From contig JAFAIV010000096.1 in assembly GCA_019236545.1 (NCBI GenBank), positions 1-26,231 on the forward strand: a DNA stretch of 26,231 bases, given 5' to 3'. Made by a program: the position numbers and the translations under genes. Positions 20,990-26,231 of this stretch are shown piece by piece (position 1 is the stretch's first letter; each line of letters begins with the position of its first letter). The stretch is from Actinomycetota bacterium. GTDB taxonomy: Bacteria > Actinomycetota > Thermoleophilia > Gaiellales > Gaiellaceae. The notes beneath the pieces are model-generated. The model was not told the DNA's origin, searched no databases, and saw only the letters and a program-made list of their open reading frames with translations.

Positions 20990-21934
20990 ATGAGGCTGCT
21001 CGTCCTCGGCGGGACGAAGTTCCTCGGGCGCGCGGTCGTCGAGGCGGTGCTCGCGCGCGGCGACGACGTGACGCTGGCGAACCGCGGCCGGACGAACCCG
21101 GAGCTGTTCCCGGACGCGGAGCGGATCGAGATCGACCTCACCGGCGACCTCGCGCCACTCGCGGGGCGCGAGTGGGACGTCGCCGTCGACCTCGACCCGA
21201 CGCAGCTCCCGCGGCAGACACGGCGCCGAGCGGAGGCGCTGCGGGACGCCGTCGGCCGCTACGTCTTCGTCTCGACGATCTCCGTCTACGCCGACGCATC
21301 GCAGCCGGTGGACGAGGAGTCGCCCGTGCTCGACCCGCCCGACCCCGAGCCGGACGAGTTCGACCCCGAGCTCTACGGCGGGCTGAAGGTCGGCTCCGAG
21401 CGGGCCGTCCTGGAGGTCTTCGGCGACCGCGCGACGATCGCCCGCGCCGGCCTCCTCGTCGGGCCGCACGACCCCACCGACCGCTTCACGTACTGGCCGG
21501 GGCGGCTCGCGGAGGGCGGCGACGCGCTCGCGCCCGGCTCGCCCGACGCGCCGGTGCAGTTCGTCGACGCCCGCGACGTCGGCGCCTGGCTGCCGGAGGC
21601 GCCACCGGGCGTCTTCGTCGCGACCGGCCCGACGCGGGCGCTCGGCGAGACGCTCGAGGAGGTCGCGGCGGCGGTCGGAGGCGGCGCGAGGCTCGTGTGG
21701 ACGGACGAGCAGCGGCTCGTCGACGCGGGAGTCCAGCCGTGGACCGAGCTGCCGCTCTGGCTCCCCGCCGAGGCGCGCGGGTTGATGCACGCCGACATCT
21801 CTCGCGCGCTCGCCGCCGGCCTCGCGTTCCGGCCGCTCGCGGAGACGGCGCGGGACACGCTCGCCTGGAGCCTCGACGCGGGCGAGCAGCGGCCCACGCT
21901 CTCGCGCGAGCAGGAACGCGAGCTGCTTGGCTGA
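20990..21934 (+). CDS. NAD-dependent epimerase/dehydratase (extended SDR)
   Basis: A 314-aa oxidoreductase of the extended short-chain dehydrogenase fold. Residues 1-14, MRLLVLGGTKFLGR, hold the dinucleotide-binding GGTxFLG motif. VFVSTISVYAD carries the Ser/Thr and the strand next to the active site, and YGGLKVGSERAV holds the Tyr-x3-Lys pair. QFVDARDVGAWL and HADISRALAAGLAFRPLAETARDTL are the C-terminal substrate-domain motifs. This class includes nucleotide-sugar epimerases and chloroplast stem-loop-binding-like proteins, so the substrate cannot be given. The start is ATG 20990, 25 bp after the aminotransferase stop. Its stop overlaps the DUF3052 start by 8 bp. Confidence 0.88.
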   Translation: MRLLVLGGTKFLGRAVVEAVLARGDDVTLANRGRTNPELFPDAERIEIDLTGDLAPLAGREWDVAVDLDPTQLPRQTRRRAEALRDAVGRYVFVSTISVYADASQPVDEESPVLDPPDPEPDEFDPELYGGLKVGSERAVLEVFGDRATIARAGLLVGPHDPTDRFTYWPGRLAEGGDALAPGSPDAPVQFVDARDVGAWLPEAPPGVFVATGPTRALGETLEEVAAAVGGGARLVWTDEQRLVDAGVQPWTELPLWLPAEARGLMHADISRALAAGLAFRPLAETARDTLAWSLDAGEQRPTLSREQERELLG

Positions 21935-22244
21935 CAAGGACTACTCGGGGACGCCGCTCGGGCGGAAGCTCGGCGCGAAGCCCGGGGTCGAGGTGCTCGT
22001 GCTGTTCACGACGCGCCGGGAGGAGCTGGAGCGGCGCTTCCCCGCGCTGAAGGCGACACTCGCGCCGGCCGACGGCCTCTGGGTCGCGTGGCCGAAGAAG
22101 GCGGCGAAGCTCGACACCGACCTCGACTTCGACGCGGTGCAGTCCGTCGGCCTCGCCAACGGGCTCGTCGACAACAAGACCGCGTCGATCGACGAGACCT
22201 GGCAGGCGATGCGCTTCGTCTACCGCCTGAAGGACCGGCCCTAA
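21927..22244 (+). CDS. DUF3052-family protein, short form
   Basis: A 105-aa protein matching the DUF3052 family of actinobacteria, whose function is unknown. The N-terminal KDYSGTPLGRKLGAKPG, the central VLVLFTTRREELERRFPALKATLAPADGLWVAWPKKAAKLDTDL and the C-terminal VDNKTASIDETWQAMRFVYR are family blocks. As I recall the family, about 30 residues normally lie between KPG and the LVLFTT strand; here the blocks are nearly adjacent, so an internal deletion is likely. The start is TTG 21927, overlapping the epimerase stop by 8 bp; no better start fits. Its TAA shares CTAA with the stop of the SIS gene. Confidence 0.8.
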   Translation: MADKDYSGTPLGRKLGAKPGVEVLVLFTTRREELERRFPALKATLAPADGLWVAWPKKAAKLDTDLDFDAVQSVGLANGLVDNKTASIDETWQAMRFVYRLKDRP

Positions 22245-23122
22245 GCCGCGTTGTCGGCCTTCGCCGCCTTCGCGGCGGCGGCCCAGCGCGGGTCGTGGCG
22301 GCGGATCCGGTCAGGCTCGCGCCCCCGCGCCTCGGCGATCTCGACCGTCAGCCGCTGGAAGCGGACGACGTCCACGACCGGGTGGCGCGTCGGGACGAGG
22401 TCGGCCTCGCAGCCGAGCTCCCGCAGCGCGGCGACCGCCGCCTCGGCGCGCTCCGCCGCGCGCCCCTCGCCGCGCAGGACGAACGCGCGCACCGTCTCGT
22501 CCACCGCGGCGAGGTAGCCGTGCAGAAGCTGCTCGGTCTCGTACGCCTCGGCCGCGACCCAGGCGCCCTCGCGCAGCTTCAGCACCGCCTCGTGCGCCGT
22601 CGCCAGGTCGCGGCCCGCGCCCGCGACGAGGAAGCGCTCGCCGTCGCCGAACGGCGGCAGCGGCGCCTCGAGCTCGGCGGCGACCGCGTCCGGCAGCCAC
22701 GAGACGTCCTCCCCGTGCAGCGCCGCGATCGCCGCGACCGCGCACGTGTAGCTCGCGGTGTGGCACCAGCTCTCCTCGATCGCGGGCGCCGCGACGACGA
22801 CCTCGTCGCACAGCTCGGCGATCGGGCCGTCCGGGTTGCCGGTGACGAGCCAGCGCGGGCCGTCCCACGCGCGCGCCGCCTCGAGGGTGAGCATCGTGTC
22901 GGCCTCGTGCGAGACGATCACGAGCAGGTCGGCCTCGCGCCGCGGCCGCAGGACGAGCTCGAGCGCCTGCACCGCGTCCCCGCCCGTCATCGCCGCGTGG
23001 AACGACGTGCCGCAGCCGGTGAAGAGGAGCCGCGCGCCGGCCGGAAACCGCTTGTCGGTGGGCACCTGGGCGAGCCACTCGGGCTGCGCGGCGATCGCCC
23101 GCCGTGTGATCTCTCCCGCCAT
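22241..23122 (-). CDS. SIS-domain phosphosugar isomerase-like protein (GlmS C-terminal-like)
   Basis: A 293-aa protein with two sugar isomerase (SIS) domains and no glutaminase domain. LLFTGCGTSFHAA (from residue 32) is the first phosphosugar-binding loop, and WLVTGNPDGPIAELCDEVV is the strand-loop that follows. In the second domain FLVAGAGRDLATAHEAVLKLREGAWVAAEAYETEQLLHG matches GlmS, with Glu185 and His201 at the positions of the catalytic Glu488 and His504 of E. coli GlmS. The C-terminal Lys motif of GlmS is not seen. Related proteins include AgaS and FrlB-type deglycases. Start ATG 23122 with a TATAGA -10 box 8 bases before it. It is divergent from the M16 peptidase, 27 bp away. The sugar is unknown. 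Confidence 0.85.
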   Translation of the reverse strand: MAGEITRRAIAAQPEWLAQVPTDKRFPAGARLLFTGCGTSFHAAMTGGDAVQALELVLRPRREADLLVIVSHEADTMLTLEAARAWDGPRWLVTGNPDGPIAELCDEVVVAAPAIEESWCHTASYTCAVAAIAALHGEDVSWLPDAVAAELEAPLPPFGDGERFLVAGAGRDLATAHEAVLKLREGAWVAAEAYETEQLLHGYLAAVDETVRAFVLRGEGRAAERAEAAVAALRELGCEADLVPTRHPVVDVVRFQRLTVEIAEARGREPDRIRRHDPRWAAAAKAAKADNAA

Positions 23123-23130
23123 CGGACCCG

Positions 23131-23140
23131 TCTATACCAT
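23131..23140. promoter_or_regulatory. Overlapping divergent -10 boxes (SIS gene and M16 peptidase)
   Basis: Minus-strand TATAGA (23136-23131) lies 8 bases before the SIS ATG, and plus-strand TACCAT (23135-23140) lies 9 bases before the M16 ATG. The two boxes overlap, so the promoters should compete for RNA polymerase. Confidence 0.5.
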
Positions 23141-23149
23141 CGAAGAGCG

Positions 23150-24412
23150 ATGAGCGTCTTCCAGCGGAGCACCCTCGACAACGGCCTGCGCGTCCTTACG
23201 GCCGACCTGCCGCACGCGCAGTCGGTGACCGTGATGGTGATGCTGGCGGCCGGCTCGCGCTACGAGACCGCCGAGACGAACGGCATCGCCCACTTCTCGG
23301 AGCACATGTTCTTCAAGGGCACCGAGCGGCGGCCGAGCGCGCGCCAGATCGCAGGCGAGATCGACGCGATCGGCGGCGAGTTCAACGCCTTCACCGGCAA
23401 GGAGTACACGGCCTACTACGTCAAGTGCGCGGCCGAGCATCGCGACGTCGCGCTCGACGTGATCGTCGACATGCTCCGCAACTCGCGCTTCGACTCTGAG
23501 GAGATCGACCGCGAGAAGGGCGTCATCGTCGAGGAGATGAACATGTACTTCGACACGCCCCGGGACTTCGTCGGCGGCGTCTACGAGCAGCTCCTCTACG
23601 GCGACCAGCCGCTCGGCTGGGACATCCTCGGCCGCAAGGAGACGATCCGCGGCGCGTCGCGCGACACGTTCATGGGCTACCTCGACCGCTGGTACAAGCC
23701 CGAGCGGATGATCCTCGGCGTCGCGGGCCGCACGGGCGACGACGTGCTCGAGCGCGCAGAGGCGCTGCTCGGCGACCTCGCCCCGACCTCGACCGGGACG
23801 CCCGCGCCGGTGCAGCCGTACGCGAACGGGCGGGTCAGCGTCTTCACGAAGCAGTCCGACCAGGCGCACATCGTCCTCGGCGTCCACAGCTACCCGCTCG
23901 AGCACCCCGACCGGTACGCGCTGCAGCTTCTCGCCACCGTCCTCGGCGGCGGCATGTCGTCGCGCCTCTTCACCGAGGTGCGCGAGCGCCGCGGCCTTGC
24001 CTACTACGTCTACGGGCTCAACCACAGCTACACCGACGCGGGCTCGCTCTACACGCAGGCCGGCGTGGACATCAACCGGATCGACGACGCCGTCTCGACG
24101 GTCGCGGCCGAGCTGAAGAAGATCGCGGCCGAGCCGGTGCCGGCGGACGAGCTCGAGAAGGCGCGCAGCTTCGCCAAGGGCCGGTTCGTCCTCCAGCTCG
24201 AGAGCCCGCAGGGCCTGATCATGTTCGGCCTCCGCAAGGAGGTGCTCGAGCGGCGCGTGCCCGACCCGGAGGAGGTGCTCGCCGGACTCGACGCGGTCAC
24301 GGCCGAGGACGTCCAGCGGGTCGCGCAGGACCTGATCTCGGACGAGCGGCTGCGGCTCGCGGTGATCGGCCCGTTCGACGACGCCGCGCGGTTCGAGAAG
24401 CTGCTCTCGTGA
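23150..24412 (+). CDS. M16-family zinc peptidase (pitrilysin/processing-peptidase type)
   Basis: A 420-aa metallopeptidase, typical length for the single-subunit bacterial M16B class. The inverted zinc motif HFSEH is at residues 48-52, with Glu51 catalytic, and the third zinc ligand is in GVIVEEMNMY (Glu128 or Glu129). The N-terminal LDNGLRVLTADLPHAQSVTVMVMLAAGSRYE and the C-terminal GGGMSSRLFTEVRERRGLAYYVYGLNHSYTDAG with the substrate-positioning R..Y are both present, so the active and inactive M16 halves are covered. There is no signal peptide, so it acts in the cytoplasm. Homologues in actinobacteria are usually near pnp or dapB; neither is seen here. The start is ATG 23150 with AGAG before it. 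A 33-codon ORF is coupled to its stop. Confidence 0.93.
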   Translation: MSVFQRSTLDNGLRVLTADLPHAQSVTVMVMLAAGSRYETAETNGIAHFSEHMFFKGTERRPSARQIAGEIDAIGGEFNAFTGKEYTAYYVKCAAEHRDVALDVIVDMLRNSRFDSEEIDREKGVIVEEMNMYFDTPRDFVGGVYEQLLYGDQPLGWDILGRKETIRGASRDTFMGYLDRWYKPERMILGVAGRTGDDVLERAEALLGDLAPTSTGTPAPVQPYANGRVSVFTKQSDQAHIVLGVHSYPLEHPDRYALQLLATVLGGGMSSRLFTEVRERRGLAYYVYGLNHSYTDAGSLYTQAGVDINRIDDAVSTVAAELKKIAAEPVPADELEKARSFAKGRFVLQLESPQGLIMFGLRKEVLERRVPDPEEVLAGLDAVTAEDVQRVAQDLISDERLRLAVIGPFDDAARFEKLLS

Positions 24413-24510
24413 CCGGCCGCGAGGCTCCGATGGTGATCTGGCCGCGCGACGTCGTGCGCCTCGTCCGCGCGCTCTGGGCCGCCGTGCGCGGCCGAGGCCG
24501 GCGCTCCTAG
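24409..24510 (+). CDS. Possible coupled small ORF, 33 aa, Arg-rich amphipathic
   Basis: GTG 24409 overlaps the TGA of the M16 gene (GTGA), the same coupling used by both efflux operons in this window. The peptide is cationic: its middle reads VIWPRDVVRLVRALWAAVR, a likely amphipathic helix, and it ends Arg-Gly-Arg-Gly-Arg-Arg-Ser. An internal ATG at 24430 would shorten it to 26 aa. A stem-loop follows (24526-24545). There is no separate ribosome site and no known family, so it may be unexpressed. Confidence 0.35.
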   Translation: MTGREAPMVIWPRDVVRLVRALWAAVRGRGRRS

Positions 24511-24525
24511 CTCGCGGCACGGAAA

Positions 24526-24545
24526 CGCCGGGCTCGCACCCGGCG
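24526..24545 (+). terminator. Stem-loop after the M16 operon
   Basis: CGCCGGG (24526-24532) and CCCGGCG (24539-24545) pair over 7 bp with a 6-nt loop, 16 bp past the small ORF. No U-run follows, so termination is possible but not sure. The rest of 24546-24686 shows nothing I recognise. Confidence 0.4.
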
Positions 24546-24686
24546 CTTCACCTGCTGTTGGACGGCCTGGCTCCTGGTCGGCGGTCCAGTTGGCACCTGG
24601 TCCCGGACTCGCCCGTCAATGTGCCTTCGACCCTCGAAGCCGTCCTGACGCTTGCGTTTCTAGCATTCGAATTGGACGTTGGAAAG

Positions 24687-24707
24687 CCTGCAGTGGTTAG
24701 CGGCAGG
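24687..24707 (-). terminator. Stem-loop 3' of the MerR-TPR gene
   Basis: CCTGC (24687-24691) and GCAGG (24703-24707) pair, extended by AAA and TTT across a bulged G. In the minus direction the hairpin lies just past the regulator stop and is followed by CTTTCC, a weak U-run. Confidence 0.45.
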
Positions 24708-24715
24708 TTTGCGAA

Positions 24716-25534
24716 TCAGATTTCGACGGTTTTCAGGTCGTTCTCGATGATCGCCCGGTCGTCCTCGTCGGCGATCCGGGCGGCCACCTCGCGGCCGAGG
24801 TCGAGGAAGCGGCGGGCCTCGTCGCGGGTGCCCGCGAGCGCGTGCGCGCGGGCGAGCGCCTCGTACGCTGCGGGCAGGTCGAACTCCTCCATCTCGCCCG
24901 GGGAGGCCTCGACGATGGCGAGGCAGCGCTGCGCGTGGTGGAGCGCGCCCTCCGGCTGGCCGAGCAGCACGTGCACGCGGGAGCACTGCCACTGGCTGCG
25001 CGCGCGGTTCGCGGCGGTCGCGCCGCCGTGGAGCCAGTGGTACGCGGAGGCGTGGGCGCAGTGGAGCATCTCGTCGTCCTCCTCCTGCGTCCGGCCGTCC
25101 TTCTCGATCAGCGTCCAGGTGCGGTTGAAGAGGTCGATCCCGAGCCGGCGGTGCGTCTCGCGCTCGAGCGCCTCGGAGGCGGTTCCCATCACGGTCTCCT
25201 TCCCGTCGATCAGCGGTTGCAGCCCCTGCAGGACGGCCTTCAGCTCGGCCGAGCGCAGCGCCGTGCGGCGCTGGTGGTCGACGAGCAGCCGCCGGATGTC
25301 GGCCGGCTCGCCGGCGTCGAGCAGCGCGGCGATCTCGTCGAGCGGCAGCTCGAGCCGGCGCAGCCGCCGGATCGCCTCCGCCCGCGCGACCTGGCCCGGC
25401 GCGTAGAGCCGGTAGCCGGAATCCGGGTCGACCGAGTCCGGCCGCAGCAGGCCGACCTCGTCGTAGTGGCGGAGCGCCTTCACCGTCAGGCCGGTGAGGC
25501 GCGAGAAGCGCCCGATCGAGAGCAGGGACTCCAT
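24716..25534 (-). CDS. MerR-family regulator with TPR-like C-terminal domain
   Basis: A 272-aa regulator. Residues 1-70 are the MerR DNA-binding domain: LLSIGRFSRLTGLTVKALRHYDEVGLLRP, then the wing SGYRLYAPGQVARAEAIRRLRRL. A coiled dimer helix follows to about residue 115 (DIRRLLVDHQRRTALRSAELKAVL). The C-terminal 140 residues are helical, containing the HASAYHWLHGGATAANRARSQWQCSRVHVLLGQPEGALHHAQRC block, which resembles stand-alone TPR-like proteins of actinobacteria. The domain pairing is a sensor fused to a MerR head. ATG 25534 was chosen; the upstream TTG at 25573 is part of the -35 box. Its own promoter (25543-25573) has the long spacer and palindrome typical of MerR control. Confidence 0.9.
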   Translation of the reverse strand: MESLLSIGRFSRLTGLTVKALRHYDEVGLLRPDSVDPDSGYRLYAPGQVARAEAIRRLRRLELPLDEIAALLDAGEPADIRRLLVDHQRRTALRSAELKAVLQGLQPLIDGKETVMGTASEALERETHRRLGIDLFNRTWTLIEKDGRTQEEDDEMLHCAHASAYHWLHGGATAANRARSQWQCSRVHVLLGQPEGALHHAQRCLAIVEASPGEMEEFDLPAAYEALARAHALAGTRDEARRFLDLGREVAARIADEDDRAIIENDLKTVEI

Positions 25535-25542
25535 CGCGCCGG

Positions 25543-25573
25543 ACGATGGTGCCTCCCCCAGCGGGAGAGTCAA
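25543..25573 (-). promoter_or_regulatory. MerR-type promoter with operator in a 19-bp spacer
   Basis: On the minus strand -35 TTGACT (25573-25568), 19-bp spacer, -10 CATCGT (25548-25543), then 8 bases and the ATG of the regulator. The palindrome CTCCC-N5-GGGAG (25553-25567) lies in the spacer. A stretched spacer holding a dyad is the hallmark of MerR-controlled promoters, so autoregulation is likely. Confidence 0.6.
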
Positions 25574-25581
25574 GAGCGAAA

Positions 25582-25609
25582 GCGGGGGAGCCGCCGCCGA
25601 CTCCCCCGC
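25582..25609 (-). terminator. Terminator of acs
   Basis: GCGGGGGAG (25582-25590) pairs with CTCCCCCGC (25601-25609), 9 bp with a 10-nt loop. In the minus direction it is followed by TTTCGCTCTT, a broken U-run. It lies 16 bp past the acs stop and before the MerR promoter. Confidence 0.65.
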
Positions 25610-25625
25610 CCGAAGCGTTATCGGC

Positions 25626-26231
25626 TCAGCCGTCCTGTTCTTGCGCGGACTCGGACGCGGCCCGGTCCTGGATCTCCGAGACGACCGTCGGGTCCGCCAG
25701 AGTCGTCGTGTCGCCGAGCGGCCGGTTCTCCGCGACGTCGCGGAGGAGGCGCCGCATGATCTTGCCGCTGCGCGTCTTCGGCAGCTCCGGCGTGAAGACG
25801 ATGTTCGCGGGCTTGGCGATCGGGCCGATCTTCTGGGCGACGTGGTCGCGGAGCTCCTGCAGCTTCTCGACCGTTCCCTCGCGGCCGGCCTTCAGCGTCA
25901 CGTAGGCGACGATCGCCTCGCCGGTCGTCGCGTCCTTGCGCGAGGTGACCGCGGCCTCGGCGACGTCGTGGTGGTCGACGAGCGCCGACTCGACCTCGAT
26001 CGTCGAGATGCGGTGGCCGGAGACGTTCATCACGTCGTCGACGCGGCCGAGCAGCCAGAAGTCGCCGTCCTCGTCGATCCGCGCGCCGTCGCCGGCGAAA
26101 TAGAGGTTCTCGTACTTCGACCAGTACGTGTCGCGGAACCTCCGGTCGTCGCCGAAGATCCCGCGCAGCATCGACGGCCACGGCCGCTTCAGGACGAGGT
26201 AACCGCCGCCGCCCGGCCCGACCTCGTTCCC
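25626..26231 (-). CDS. acs: Acetyl-CoA synthetase, C-terminal part
   Basis: The last 201 residues of an AMP-forming acetyl-CoA synthetase; the 5' end lies beyond the right edge. The enzyme makes acetyl-CoA from acetate, ATP and CoA in the cytoplasm. The visible part has YFAGDGARIDEDGDFWLLGRVDDVMNVSGHRIST, with the hinge and AMP-binding Asp and Arg, and the C-terminal lid with HHDVAEAAV and TGEAIVAYV. PKTRSGKIMRRLLRD has the catalytic Lys that is acetylated in regulated homologues. The ending ENRPLGDTTTLADPTVV is typical of Acs rather than of propionyl- or acetoacetyl-CoA synthetases. The stop is TGA 25626-25628. Confidence 0.95.
   Translation of the reverse strand, partial: GNEVGPGGGGYLVLKRPWPSMLRGIFGDDRRFRDTYWSKYENLYFAGDGARIDEDGDFWLLGRVDDVMNVSGHRISTIEVESALVDHHDVAEAAVTSRKDATTGEAIVAYVTLKAGREGTVEKLQELRDHVAQKIGPIAKPANIVFTPELPKTRSGKIMRRLLRDVAENRPLGDTTTLADPTVVSEIQDRAASESAQEQDG

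Noticed and set aside
21000..21937. Minus-strand 318-codon frame opposite the epimerase
   Set aside because: Arg/Glu/Val-rich antisense shadow; the plus strand has a complete Rossmann motif and Tyr-x3-Lys pair.
24521..24560. tRNA-like T-arm (GCCGGG-CTCGCA-CCCGGC)
   Set aside because: The loop is not TTC-R-A-type and no anticodon, D-arm or acceptor stem can be drawn from the surrounding bases.
1..26231. Mobile elements, prophage genes, CRISPR arrays and toxin-antitoxin pairs
   Set aside because: No transposase, integrase, regular spaced repeats or paired small toxin and antitoxin genes are seen; composition is uniform.

Overview
The window is GC-rich (roughly 70% by eye) and almost entirely coding. 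GTG and TTG starts are common, gene overlaps are very tight, and there are no insertion sequences, CRISPR repeats, tRNA or rRNA. Codon use and gene content (XRE-TPR regulator, DUF3052, MFS pumps paired with regulators, OsmC-like protein, ClpS, high-GC LacI-controlled sugar operon) suggest a chromosomal segment of an actinobacterium, possibly Thermoleophilia (Solirubrobacterales/Gaiellales). That placement is inference.

Layout. 1-165: 5' end of ctaA (minus). 211-2096: DHA2 drug-efflux pump plus MerR regulator, with a palindromic operator just before the pump start. 2093-3094: selD (minus). 3205-8848 (minus): a beta-glucoside uptake and hydrolysis operon in the order binding protein, two permeases, GH1 beta-glucosidase, ABC ATPase. 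It is read away from a divergent LacI regulator (8992-10020) and has a LacI-type operator on its promoter. 9998-11596: AarF/UbiB-like kinase (minus). 11666-13148 (minus): XRE-TPR regulator followed by a 36-residue membrane or exported peptide. 13149-13614: a 466-bp non-coding stretch with a consensus promoter, a structured RNA of about 170 nt and a very strong intrinsic terminator. 13615-15620 (minus): second DHA2 pump plus TetR regulator, with a palindromic operator between it and a divergent SRPBCC gene. 16154-17755: nadE. 17752-18762 (minus): Mug-type DNA glycosylase fused to a Nudix hydrolase, preceded by a 65-aa conserved-looking protein. 19096-19497: OsmC-like protein. 19494-19787 (minus): clpS. 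19819-22244 (plus): class V aminotransferase, nucleotide-sugar-type epimerase and a short DUF3052 protein. 22241-23122 (minus): SIS-domain isomerase-like protein, divergent from an M16 peptidase (23150-24412) that is followed by a coupled 33-codon ORF. 24716-25534 (minus): MerR regulator with a TPR-like sensor domain. 25626-26231 (minus): 3' end of acs.

How it works together. The sugar operon is a complete import and cleavage route: binding protein, permeases and ATPase bring in a glucoside and the GH1 enzyme cleaves it, under LacI control. Two independent efflux modules share one design: pump first, regulator second, joined by a GTGA overlap, with an operator at the pump promoter. Many other genes appear to be read from leaderless mRNAs, with a -10 box 6-8 bp before the start codon. 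Four convergent gene pairs share a CTAG or CTAA tetranucleotide as stop codons on both strands.

The most interesting part is 11666-13490: an XRE-TPR regulator, a tiny hydrophobic peptide with an excellent ribosome binding site, and a divergent, strongly promoted, unrecognised small RNA with an inverted-repeat site upstream. The arrangement resembles RRNPP-type peptide signalling loci, but that is a hypothesis from layout only.
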